Position numbers and translations under genes: made by a program. Positions 49,645 through 60,414 of a DNA stretch of 64,000 nt are shown piece after piece; the first letter of the stretch is position 1, and each line of letters starts with the position of its first letter. Origin of the DNA: Sclerurus mexicanus. Its lineage: Eukaryota; Chordata; Aves; Passeriformes; Furnariidae. The DNA is taken from positions 1,303,944-1,367,943 of the forward strand of contig VWZF01007822.1 of the NCBI GenBank assembly GCA_013396755.1. Reading direction: 5' to 3'. The notes below the pieces were generated by a model. It did not search any database and was not told the origin of the DNA. It saw nothing but the letters and a program-made list of their open reading frames with translations.

Positions 49645-52420
49645 TATTCTTGTCTTGTGTAAAGAGGATTTGTACAAGGAAGTCCCTGGTGTAAACAGTA
49701 TTGAAAAATTGTTCTAAAGGATTAAAGCTTCTCTAACGATCTGACCTAGAGAGTGTGTCTTCTAGCAGCCTGTACTCATGTAGCAAGATTTGGGCTTCAA
49801 GTAATGAGGCACTAAACACAATGTTTTGAGAAGGTGTGAAAAACAGAAGATTCACACTATTCCATTTATTAGAATAAATAATAGTGACAGTCCTTCCTGC
49901 CTAAAGGGAAATAATTTTGCCCAATAAATTATATACACAGGAGCACACTAGTGTAGCATCATTTTTTGCCTCTTTCTATGCCTTGAGTTAAAAAGCAGGT
50001 AGTAAGAAAGTAGGGTGAGCATGAAATCCTATAGGTCTTCCAAATTCTCAGACTTCTCCTGTACTGTTACTTTAAGGCTGAAAAGGGCACTTTTTTTCCA
50101 AAATCAGAATGTTGTCTGGTGTTATTTCTAATTCAATACTGAGCAATGCCTGTATGACAAAAAAATCTCTTCAGTTCACTGACCTTTCAACACCTCTATC
50201 CAGTACAAATTTGTCTTCTCTTTAGATATTGCCAAAAAGACCAACTTTTGCACCTTAAGCAGGGCTTTAGTCAGGAGTTAATGCTTAGAGCATCCTTCAA
50301 ATTCATTGATTTCTCTTACCAAATATGCATTTATTAGTTTGTATGTTAGACAATACTCTATGGAAAAGGTAGAACAATTCCATTCTATGGGTAGAATTGT
50401 TTTATAAACATCCTGTCCATTATTTATTTTTTGAAATATAGAAGCCAATGGAGCCATAAGGTCACATTTGCTTAGAGCAAAATCTGTGTCAAAGATTTCA
50501 GTCTGCCTGTAGTTATTTTCTTACAGCAGGGAGACTACAGAGGAAAGAGAGATACAGACTGAATGCCGAAACAGCACTTGAAAGCATTCTTGTTGTTCCA
50601 CAGACCAACTCATAGACGAGACATAAAAGGAGAAGTAAAACAGGATGCTTCCCTGTATAAATTGTGATTCTGGAAAAAACTACTGTTTGCACATTGAGAT
50701 CAAATTAAAATGGCCTGAACAAACGTAATTCTTTTTTTTTAGAGCTTCCTGAATCTTGATGGGGCAATTTGAATGTTCTTTTTTAGTCCTTATATGTTGA
50801 TGCATGAATGGGAAGATTCTTCTTACTTTTCATTAATAAAACAAATGTAAGTGAAATATTGAAGATGATATGAATGAAAAGTGATGTAGTTTTTAAATTT
50901 ACCACCATCTGTCATGTAGGTCAGCAAAAGAATAGATAATATCAGTTATCTTCTTAATGGACTACCTTTTTAGTCTGTTTTTCTCTCAGAGTTCCAGCAA
51001 GAAATACAGATACTTGGGTATACATCTGCCCCAGTTCCTGGGAGTGTGGCCTGGGTCACAGATCACTGATGCCTCTCCTGGTATCGTTCACTTCCCGTCT
51101 CTATATACTGGATCTGTTACCCTCACCCCTTCCACCTTCTCTTTCCCCTTGCATGGTCTCACCTCTCCCCTGCTCTCTACCTCAGTCCATTGCTCAGATG
51201 ACATCATCTCTCTCATGGATACCCTATTTGAGTGCAATAAATTAATAATGTAATAAACTAATAAACTATTAAAGCTGGTACCAAAAGAATTAATTCCACC
51301 TTTCCATCCTTTCCATTTAGTGTACTCCAGTCTGAAGTTTCACCAGATTTACAGCCTGAATCTGCCTCAAGGCAGTCCTGATTGTATTCTGCCCATGGAT
51401 CTTTGGAGTTTCCAACACTCACACTTTCCACTCAAGTTTTGTACCTCCATCTCACCAGCATCCTTCCCACAGAGCTGCTGTTTCACAACTCTTCCTAGCC
51501 TATACAAACCTCTTGTTCCCCATGCTGACCACATTGTCTCCATTTTCTTCCTCTACCTACTTTCACTGCTGGCCGGGTACAAGAGCAAGTGACTTGTTGA
51601 TGACAGTCTGTTGCTGAGCACAAGGGTGTCCCAGGTTCCTGCCCAGACATAAACAGCATGATTAGTCCACCAAAGTGAATCAGAGTTGACTGCAATATAT
51701 TTATATGGAGAAATGTGCAAAACCAAGTTCTTCAGTAGATGCAGAGGTGAAACCAGGTAGACTAGACAGGATCTTCAGTTGATAAATATCAGCAAAGTTC
51801 CATTATTTTATATTTGCAAATTTCCCATCCTTGTGTATGAAATGAGAACATTGCCAACACAGGCCCCATTTCATCAGGGCACTTAAGCATATATTAATCA
51901 TCTATATTTGTTCAGCAAAGTATTCAGCAGATGTTTTACTTTAATTCTCACAGAGGTCAGCATACAAGAGCATATTTAAATGCTTACCATAATAGAATCA
52001 GGAGGAAGCATCTGGGCCTAAGAAAAGCAGTCTGCAGCACAAAAAGTAAAAGAAATCTGAAGAGACAAAAATATCAAGTTCATTCTTCCTTTACACAACA
52101 CGAGCATATCAGGCACAACATCTAACTTTGGTATGCTTCTGTAAATTTGATGCCTTCTATAAATTTATTTTCTTGGATTCATTTCTTAGTCAGCTGAAAT
52201 GCCCCGTATAAAGATTTCAAATATTGTCTCATCTGTACTTTTCCTTTTTTTGTTTTTGGAGGGTTTTTTGGTTGGGTTTTTTTTCCCCCATTTAATATAT
52301 GGTCAAGAGAAAACCAAGAACTGATAGTCACTCAGGAAAGCAATGACAGATTCCCCAGTTACTGCTGAAATAACTTCCTGAAGATGATGTGTTGTTTCCT
52401 TTCCATTTTCAGCTGGCAAT
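49645..52420. other. Non-coding DNA, partly pyrimidine-rich
   Basis: No supported gene. The plus strand at about 51,060-51,200 and 51,400-51,560 is rich in C and T, giving the Ser/Pro/Leu-rich chance frames at 50,957-51,592. A T/G-rich run lies at 52,243-52,292. No transposon is recognised. Confidence 0.55.
52243..52292. repeat. T-rich low-complexity run
   Basis: Runs of T broken by G and ending in C5. It has no fixed period. Confidence 0.75.
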
Positions 52421-52439
52421 ATTCAAAAGCATGTTAAAT

Positions 52440-52640
52440 GAGTGACCTCTCTTGTCCTATCCTTGTCCTCGAACATTAATTAGTTTATGCTTTGTGCCTG
52501 ACTCCTGCTGACTAGTATCTCAGAAGTTAATCATGTCACTAGGGACATTTGCGTAAGCTTAGTTTCTATGTAATAGCGCTAATTATAAAAGGAGATGTAA
52601 GGTTATTTGGCTATAGAAGTGTGATGTTTCAAGAGGTTAC
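52440..52640. promoter_or_regulatory. Candidate enhancer-like block with near-palindromic TAATAGCGCTAATTA
   Basis: Homeodomain-type cores are dense here: ATTAATTAG near 52,476, TTAATCATG near 52,528 and TAATAGCGCTAATTA at 52,571-52,585. The last is almost its own reverse complement, centred on AGCGCT, one of the few CpG-containing sites in this AT-rich stretch. No frame or transposon is recognised. Inferred only. Confidence 0.25.
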
Positions 52641-52644
52641 AGGA

Positions 52645-53515
52645 AAACAAGAGACATTTTCAGACATCACTGGGAGAGGAACAAGGCAAATATGAAGTGG
52701 GTTTGTGTTGTCCACCAGTTCACTAACACATCCATTTGCCACTCCTCAGTCTCCTATCCCTTACCCATGGCAATGTCCTACAGCAATGGTGTTAGTCATT
52801 CTTGGGGGAGAAGGTGTAAGGTTTTAGTGCAAATTTCTGCAGAAAAGTTTAGTTCAAGGATGAAGGTATGCTGGAGAACAAGTTACTTGAGATGATTTTT
52901 ATAGGAATAGAGGAATACACCTCCATTTTTTAATTTATCCTTTAGTAGTGCCATCACACCATTATGGGGATGTTCTGCTTTGTACATGGATTTTGCTTTG
53001 GAACAGATAATTTTCATTTTTAAAATGTTGGTTTCCATTGCTCTAACTCTGAAAGGCAGAGTAAGGCCAACTTTTAACCAAAAGTTACAATTTGGGCCAG
53101 TGAAGCCAATGGGAGTTCTTACAAAGTTAGCACTGGTCATTCTAGCAGTAAATCATGATCTTTGTCCCTGGTCTATGGCTCTGAAGGGATCTTCATATAG
53201 GACAGGGGTACAAATGAACTGATGAACTGAGAAGTTTTAAACTTTGCCTACAACACTCATTACATTCTTTTCACTTTATGTTTACAGCAGGAAGCTGAAA
53301 AACAAAACCACTAGAAGGTAAAAGTATTAACCACTGGTATGAAAGGAGGAATGGCATAAAATTTTACCAGTGCTCAGTGGATTTAAATTAGAAAGTGTGA
53401 TGTTTATAGTTAAGGGGGTAAAGTTGACTAATGTACAAGCTGAGATTATGTCTGAAATTAATGGATGATTCTATCATATTTCAAATAGGCCAGACAGGCC
53501 AAGATTAGGATGATT
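52645..53515. other. Non-coding DNA flanking the AGGAT array
   Basis: No supported gene. Short overlapping frames on both strands at 52,883-53,222 resemble no known protein. The last 20 bp contain imperfect precursors of the array unit (GATTAGGATGATTAGGAT). Confidence 0.6.
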
Positions 53516-54145
53516 AGGATAGGATAGGATAGGATAGGATAGGATAGGATAGGATAGGATAGGATAGGATAGGATAGGATAGGATAGGATAGGATAGGAT
53601 AGGATAGGATAGGATAGGATAGGATAGGATAGGATAGGATAGGATAGGATAGGATAGGATAGGATAGGATAGGATAGGATAGGATAGGATAGGATAGGAT
53701 AGGATAGGATAGGATAGGATAGGATAGGATAGGATAGGATAGGATAGGATAGGATAGGATAGGATAGGATAGGATAGGATAGGATAGGATAGGATAGGAT
53801 AGGATAGGATAGGATAGGATAGGATAGGATAGGATAGGATAGGATAGGATAGGATAGGATAGGATAGGATAGGATAGGATAGGATAGGATAGGATAGGAT
53901 AGGATAGGATAGGATAGGATAGGATAGGATAGGATAGGATAGGATAGGATAGGATAGGATAGGATAGGATAGGATAGGATAGGATAGGATAGGATAGGAT
54001 AGGATAGGATAGGATAGGATAGGATAGGATAGGATAGGATAGGATAGGATAGGATAGGATAGGATAGGATAGGATAGGATAGGATAGGATAGGATAGGAT
54101 AGGATAGGATAGGATAGGATAGGATAGGATAGGATAGGATAGGAT
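53516..54145. repeat. Pure (AGGAT)126 pentanucleotide array
   Basis: By row count the array has 126 perfect head-to-tail copies of AGGAT (630 bp), with no interruption seen. The left flank holds imperfect units (GATTAGGATGATT). The right flank is degenerate until about 54,174 (AGAGTATGGTAGGATAGGATAGCATTGGAT). On the minus strand all three frames are open and encode cyclic Ile-Leu-Ser-Tyr-Pro, because five is not a multiple of three and TCCTA contains no stop in any phase. On the plus strand every frame meets TAG each 15 bp. The long minus-strand frames here (241, 285 and 218 codons) are therefore by-products of the repeat. Confidence 0.99.
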
Positions 54146-54174
54146 AGAGTATGGTAGGATAGGATAGCATTGGA

Positions 54175-54926
54175 TGTCTGCATAAGCTATATAAGTTATA
54201 AAATATGCCACTGAAAGCATGAAAGTGCCAGAAAATGTATCCTGACTACGAAACTGATTGCCAAGGAGGATAAAAGTACCTGTTGAAATCAGAAGAATTC
54301 TGACCCTCATAGCACACATCCTGCAATACATGTGGATAACAGAACAGCTGTTTCAGTAGCTAACACTCCCCAAGACTGACAGTTTGAAGACTTGTGGCAA
54401 TGTCAGTCATTTCTTCTTATGCTAAAGCATTCCTCCTGATGCTAGATCTTAAGTGCAAATGAGATAACCTCACTTATCTTGCCCTATCAAGTACAGGAAC
54501 CAAAATGTCTTCATTTGCAAAATGCTGGTGGCATGATCCAAGCCCAGCAGATCCTTTTGCAGAATGGCAGACAGTGACAGGCTGTGAGACTGAAATGTTC
54601 TTCAAATTTTCAATCATCCAAGGTGAGAAAAGACAGCATTACATCCATATGTTCTCATTGCACACTTTTTAAAGGGATACTCAAGCAATTTAAATCAGGA
54701 CAATACTGATCACATAATTATACCTAAATATTTTCTGAATATGTGCAGTGAAAATGTAATTTCTGTCTAAGAGACCAGTTGGCTTCGCACTTCCTACGGG
54801 AACTTTTTTGAATTCAAAGAAGACTGAATTTCTTGGAAACTGTCCTGCTTCAGTATGCTTTTATTTATTCAAAATAAAATACATAAAAAACTCCATTCCA
54901 GTGTGAATCAAAACTACCATCACAGC
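54175..54926. other. Non-coding DNA between array and CR1
   Basis: No gene recognised. Single-copy looking sequence that becomes AT-rich from 54,650 to the edge of the CR1 fragment. Confidence 0.6.
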
Positions 54927-55713
54927 TAGGAGTTGAACAGGTCTGGGTCCCTCAGCCTTTCCTCGTAAGAGAGATGCTCCAGTCCCATAATCATCTTCCT
55001 AACACTCCACTGGACACACTCCAGGACCTCTGTGTCTCTTTTGTCCCAAGGAACCCAGAACAAACCCAGCACTCCAGATGTGGCCTCATTAGGGCACAGT
55101 AGAGGGACAGCATCACCTCTGTCAACCTACTGGAAATGCTTTTCCTAATGCACCCCAGGATACCATTGGCCTTCTTGGCCCCAGGGGCACATGGCTGGCT
55201 CATGGAGAGTTTGTCCACCAGGACTCCCACATCCTTCTCCAAGAGCTGCTTCCCAGAAAGTCAATCCCAGCCAATACTGGATGCCTGGGGTTATTCCTCC
55301 CCAGGTGCAGGACCCCACATTTGCCTTTGGTGAACTTCAGACAGGTCTTCTCTGCTGATCTCTCCAGCCTGTCGAGGTCCCTCTGAAGGGCTGTACAGCC
55401 CTCTGTGGTATCAGCCTCTTCTCTGAGCTTTGTGTTGTTGGTGAACTTGCTGAGGAGGCATCTGTCTCTTCATCCAAGTCATTGATGAATATGTGAAACA
55501 ATACCGGACCCAGTATAGAATCTTGGGGGACAGCACTAGTAACAGGTCTCCAACTAGGCCCTGTGTCACTGATTACGACCCTCTCACTGTCCACTCATCC
55601 AGTCCACACTTCCTGAGTTTGTCTATAAGAATTTTGTCAGTGTCAGTGTCAAAAGTGTTGCTATAATCACTGCTCTTCCATCCAGGTAGTTGTTTCATCA
55701 TAGAAGGTATTGG
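54927..55713 (-). mobile_element. CR1 LINE fragment, reverse transcriptase to ORF2 C-terminal part, truncated at both ends
   Basis: Read on the minus strand, the fragment starts with an FDT..KILIDKLRKCGLDEWTVR-like stretch (about 55,580-55,660). It then continues with a RVVISDTGPSWRPVTS-like stretch and VPQDSILGPVLFHIFINDL (within 55,470-55,590), which is the conserved CR1 reverse transcriptase block. The catalytic FADD box reads FTNN near 55,440 and lies in a shifted frame. Downstream come EKDVGVLVDKLSMSQPCA and KKANGILGCIRKSISS (54,991-55,242). The part between DEWTVR and RVVIS is deleted. The 3' UTR and octamer end are missing, so this is an inactive internal fragment. Confidence 0.93.
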
Positions 55714-55714
55714 A

Positions 55715-57535
55715 GTTTTTTTTCACTCAGTTCTCCACAGTTTATGTTCTAAAGTCTAAAGTCAGTAACCTTTCACCAAATTGTGTGTGAACAGGAAAAG
55801 GTAACGTCTGACATCCTGGAAATGGAAAACATTCTGTCAGGGAGAAACAGAGTGGGTTTTGATGCAAGTTTTATTTAATTCAGCTGTACCTGTGCAAATT
55901 ATCTCCATTATCTTTGGTGAGAAATGGCAATGGACAACTATCTTGAAACATATCCCTGAAGGTTTCTGTCTCTCTGTTGACTGTTGGGGAAGCCTGTGAA
56001 GAGCCTTGGCCCAGACACTGGGTTTATGTCTAAAGCTTGGAGAAATTAATTCTATCCATGGCAATCATAATAACTGTCACAATAATCTTTAGTTATTACA
56101 ATAAGTCCTTCAGCACAGGAAACATCTTAGTGGATCAGTTTTACTGTGTTTGATTAATTGCCCTTTCCTCAGTGCTGTGCCCTATCTAGAGCACTGAGTA
56201 ATCTCCAGAAACGTAAATCATTGTGAAACTTCAAATGCACCTCTGTGCTAAAAGAAACCCTGGAATTTCAAATTCTGTGTTTTATGTGAGATACAATATT
56301 CATCCCATCGAAAAGTAAACTGCTTCTGCAAGGGCACTGTACTGTACTGAAACGTCAAAAAAAAATTAAACAAGAAGGACACTAGGTATCTAAAAAGGTT
56401 AAAGAGAAAATTAGATTTAAGATATTTGTGCTGCTAATAGCAATTAATAGCATGAATTGTCCATTTGTAAGCACGCCTTATCTATAAATATCTTTCATAC
56501 GACATCATTCATGATAGTATAATGACAAAGTAATTTCCACCTTAAGCTAGGAGAATAATACTCCCCAGGGGCATTAGGGTTGTTTTGCCTGCATGTTTCC
56601 TGAGTTTTGAAATGGAATGAAAAACTCTTCTTATTAGAATAAGGAAGGCAAGAGGGATCTGCTTTTTGTCTAGTAAATTCTTGCTCCTGATAAAAACAGG
56701 AGTGTGTTATAGACCAACAAACTTTTAGAATAGCAGTCCTGGCTCCTCTAAATATTTGTGAGCTAGGAGGCTCCAAACAGGGTTACAGTTAGATATAAGC
56801 TAAAGCAATTTGCAAAATTGTGTCCACTTGATCATGTCCCTCAGAAAAAACATCAACTTCTGAGGGATTATACTTACCAAAAAAATGCTTTTTATGTATA
56901 ATATAGCTTAATCTAAATTAAAGGGATTCAAAAGGAACTGTCTTATTTTTTACTGACTCCAGTAGAATCAGTCCATGTGCTATTATGAAAAAAGTCTTTA
57001 AAAAGACAAACACCTTGAGGCAAAGGATGCTACTAAGTCTTCATCCCCATTTAAAGGATTTATTAAAATAATATAAAAAGGCAATAATAAAAACTATCCT
57101 TTTAGCAAGGTGACCTTCAGAAAGGATATTTCAAAAAAGAATTTGCAATTCTTTACACATAATACACACTACATACAGTCTGCAGCCACCTAACTCTGAG
57201 CAGACTGCACTTAAAGCTTTGAGCATATTGGTGAAAAGACTAGGCATGTTAATTGAATAATTGCAGCTTTCTATAGTGGTATTTATATTAGATGAATTTA
57301 TAATTTGCTATTATGGGGAGTTGTAACAGATTAATATCCACTTATCAATCTATGAACAACCCTGTATCCATTACACTGAAATAACTGAAAGGTGGAACAA
57401 TCACACTAGTAGAATAAATGTACTGTTCACAGGGCAGTCCTTTTATTTAAAAGAACATGTGAGCAAGGACAGAAAGTCCTTTGAAGGGGCATCTGTACAG
57501 TATTAGCCTAAAGAATATACCTAGAGAAGTTCTAG
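55715..57535. other. Non-coding DNA, no gene recognised
   Basis: No supported gene or transposon. The segment at about 56,400-56,500 and that at 57,240-57,370 have motif-dense AT-rich sequence (AGCAATTAATAGCATGAATT, CTTATCAATCTATG) that could be conserved, but the signal is weaker than in the listed blocks. Confidence 0.5.
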
Positions 57536-57539
57536 GCTT

Positions 57540-57870
57540 CTACTGCAAGTGAAATTTAGCATAAACCTCAGCAATAGGGAAAAAACAGATAATGTAACAA
57601 TTTAGTCCTTTGCATTGCTGAGCATCAAAGGTAAATCCTTGCAGTTTCACAGTCCATCTGAATAACAACGAGTGAATAGTCAATTAAGTTAATAAAGATA
57701 CAGGGTGTCAGTACATTTACATCAAGCTGATATATAAACCACTGTCTAATGAATGCCTGATAGGAATACCTGAATTTAATTAACCCTTATCCTGTTCAAA
57801 ATGAGAGTTTTTAGCACCTTACATCTAGACTGTCTTTATTGGTGGCCATCTGTTATCAACACTTACCTCT
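57540..57870. promoter_or_regulatory. Candidate enhancer-like block with homeodomain and E-box motifs
   Basis: Complex AT-rich sequence with CAATTAAGTTAATAAAG at 57,681-57,697, TTTAATTAACC at 57,775-57,785, a CTTTATTGG site near 57,834 and a CATCTG E-box at 57,847-57,852 next to TTATCAA. No open frame and no repeat similarity. The motif density suggests a developmental enhancer, but conservation is not visible from one genome. Confidence 0.3.
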
Positions 57871-57879
57871 CCTTCTAAC

Positions 57880-60175
57880 AAGGTTTAAAATGTAAATGAT
57901 GCAGGAAGAGTACTGAAGCAGAATGCCAGGATGAAGATGCTTAAATTTTTTATGCAAAAAAAAGTCCAAACCTATTACATGGCTCTACTGGATGGTTGTA
58001 CTTAAACCAGAAAAGCTCGTCCTTTCCAAAAGCAGATTTGCACCCAGCATCACCCCAGAAAGCATAGTGGTTTGAGCCACTCATGGTTTGAGCCATACTC
58101 ATGGTTTGAGCCACCACTCTGTCTCAATGGCACACTGGTACAGGCATACGAACACAATGGTATCACGTATTAGGGAGTTATATGTGCCGCATAGGGGGAT
58201 TTCTGTAGTTTGTTTAGAAGAAATGAGTTCAGCACTTTGAATATCCCAGCAGCAACGCCCAAAATGTTTGCCTCAGCCTGGTCTCCCCAGAAAGGCTTAC
58301 AACATGATGCAAACACTGTGTAGGGCTAATATTTGAGATCTGTATCTGAGGTAATATTTTCCTGGTATTGTGAATGGGCAGAAATAAGCACTACTAGGAT
58401 GCAATTCATCTTATCCTAAAATAAACATATAAAATAGGTCATATGTGTGACATTTATAACATGTATAATACCCAAGAAGTGCCTACACTCCATTGACAAA
58501 AAAGACAGTCTAAGGTTAGATTTAGAATGCATATTGCAGGCATTTTTACTTTTATTGAAATTAATTGGAACTTTGATGAGAGCTAGTTATCTAAACAGCG
58601 TTGATGTTTTGTGTCCTGCTCTCTTTGGCTATAGGTATGCTTTTATTTCTCAGTTAACACTGCAAAGAAACAGCAATTCATAGCCTGAGTACTGTGAACA
58701 AGCTCACGGTTATACTGAAATATAAGGGCCATAAGAAGTATAAGTCACACTTACAATGCATGAAGATCACAGAAAGTGTCAGCAGGATAATTCAGAGAGC
58801 ATCAAAAGTGTATTTAGGATCTAGCCTCCAGTCCATTTCTGGTCTATGCATGGGGCTTACTACTGAGATGACTATTTGGTTTGCACCAGAACAGAGCCTA
58901 AGTAAGAACAAGGGTTATATTTCTAAATATCTGTCTATATCCTAGGCAACAAGGCTTTGATCATACCTCAGTGAAATATTACCAGTAAACGTTGATGCTA
59001 TAAACAATAACACTGTCACTATCTAAAGGTGCCCTAAGCAAGATAAAGACTTGTCACATTTCAGTGATGCTGTCTACTGTTGTGGGTTTTACTTGCCACA
59101 AGAGGTCAAATCTTCTATACACAGCTGTGTAGAGATGGGGAGTTGCTGATCAGTAGATGCTTTTTTACTTTGTGAACATGTTTTATGAGAGATTATGTGT
59201 GTGACAACCACTCTGTTTTTCCTTATATAAATATTTGAGAAGCACCATCTATTTATTTTGATAACACACATACAGTTTTATGAACATCCCTTCTCAGTAA
59301 AAACAACTATGCAGAGGCCACATCTCCTGGAAAATTTGTGCATATAAATGGAAACATTTTGTAATTTACTTTAGATTATATTTCTGTTCTCATGTTTAGT
59401 CCAGGGACATAGCACCTGAGAAATCACAAGCCTTTTAACATAAGACATCCCATTCTGATATCTATGGATCATGATTTTCTCCATTGAAAACATACTAGTT
59501 TTCTTTATGATGCATCAAAATATTTTATATGTGCAGAATGCCTAAGTAAAGTTGTTCAGAGTAACTTTAATAGACCAGGTACTAGACTTAGTCACACGGA
59601 GCTATTTCCACATCTCATTTCTATTATTAAGTAAAATTGCAGCAGCAGTTCTCAGTTCAGACATACCTAGGTATGAAGATAAGAGGAAAAAATAATAATG
59701 AAAAGGAAACACACTTTCAAAGTGCAAAAGACACAAAGCATTGATCAAGAAAATAGTGACTGAATGAGAGTAGCTCCAGCTGAAAGCCTTCTGCCAAAGT
59801 AGCTAACAGCCATTTCTACAGAAAAATAAAATTTCTGTATGCACACAGTGATGTCAAACACAAATGCAAATGTGAAGAAATTATTCAAACAGCACAATGT
59901 GACCACAAGCAAAACACTTCTGTGTCTGGTCACTGTATTTTAAAAGTAAAGTGACATAAATAAAGACTGAGAAGAGGACAAACAGAAAAACAGAGACATT
60001 CAAAAATTCCTTTGGCAGCTCAAAAAAGGTTAGAGAAATTGCTAGGTAGGTTTTTAAGAGGGAAAAAACAGCACCGAGGCTAAGAAAAAAATAACTCTGC
60101 TGGAAATTAAAGTGTTTGAATGGAACTTGCACCAGCAATGAAAATAAACCCTACAGTATTAAAGTGGTCTGGAGG
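57880..60175. other. Non-coding DNA, no gene recognised
   Basis: No supported gene. Frames at 58,447-58,945 are short and unrecognised. A short three-copy repeat lies at 58,067-58,119. No transposon is recognised. Confidence 0.55.
58067..58119. repeat. Three-copy degenerate tandem repeat (16-19 bp unit)
   Basis: Units GTGGTTTGAGCCACTC, ATGGTTTGAGCCATACTC and ATGGTTTGAGCCACCACTC follow one another. They differ mainly by 2-3 bp insertions before the final CTC. Confidence 0.9.
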
Positions 60176-60207
60176 TTTTTTTGTTTGTTTGTTTGTTTGT
60201 TTGTTTT
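60176..60207. repeat. (TTTG)n microsatellite
   Basis: A T7 run followed by six GTTT-type units. An A/C-rich run of complementary composition follows about 90 bp away. Confidence 0.93.
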
Positions 60208-60297
60208 AAGCAGAGAGAACTTATTATATACCTGCCTTCTACTCCAGCTCCTGCACACACAGAACTCTTCTTAGCAAAGGCAAATATCCAGAGACTT

Positions 60298-60413
60298 AAA
60301 AAAAATAAAACACCCCCAAAAAAACCTCAACAAACAACAAAACCAACCAAACAAACAAAACAACAACAACAAAAAAAAAAAACAAAAAACACCAAAAAGC
60401 AACCAAAAAAAAA
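60298..60413. repeat. A/C-rich low-complexity tract
   Basis: About 115 bp of A with isolated or paired C: CAA, CAAA and CCAAA units and an A12 run. Part of it (CAAACAAACAAAACAA near 60,350) is complementary to the nearby (TTTG)n. Confidence 0.88.
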
Positions 60414-60414
60414 G

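Noticed and set aside
50957..51592. Two Ser/Pro/Leu-rich plus-strand frames
   Set aside because: They arise from C/T-rich sequence, lack recognisable domains, and are separated by stops without splice support.
53458..54331. Three long minus-strand reading frames (218-285 codons) of Ile-Leu-Ser-Tyr-Pro repeats
   Set aside because: They are forced by the (AGGAT)n array, which leaves all minus-strand frames open. There is no unique domain apart from short chance ends.
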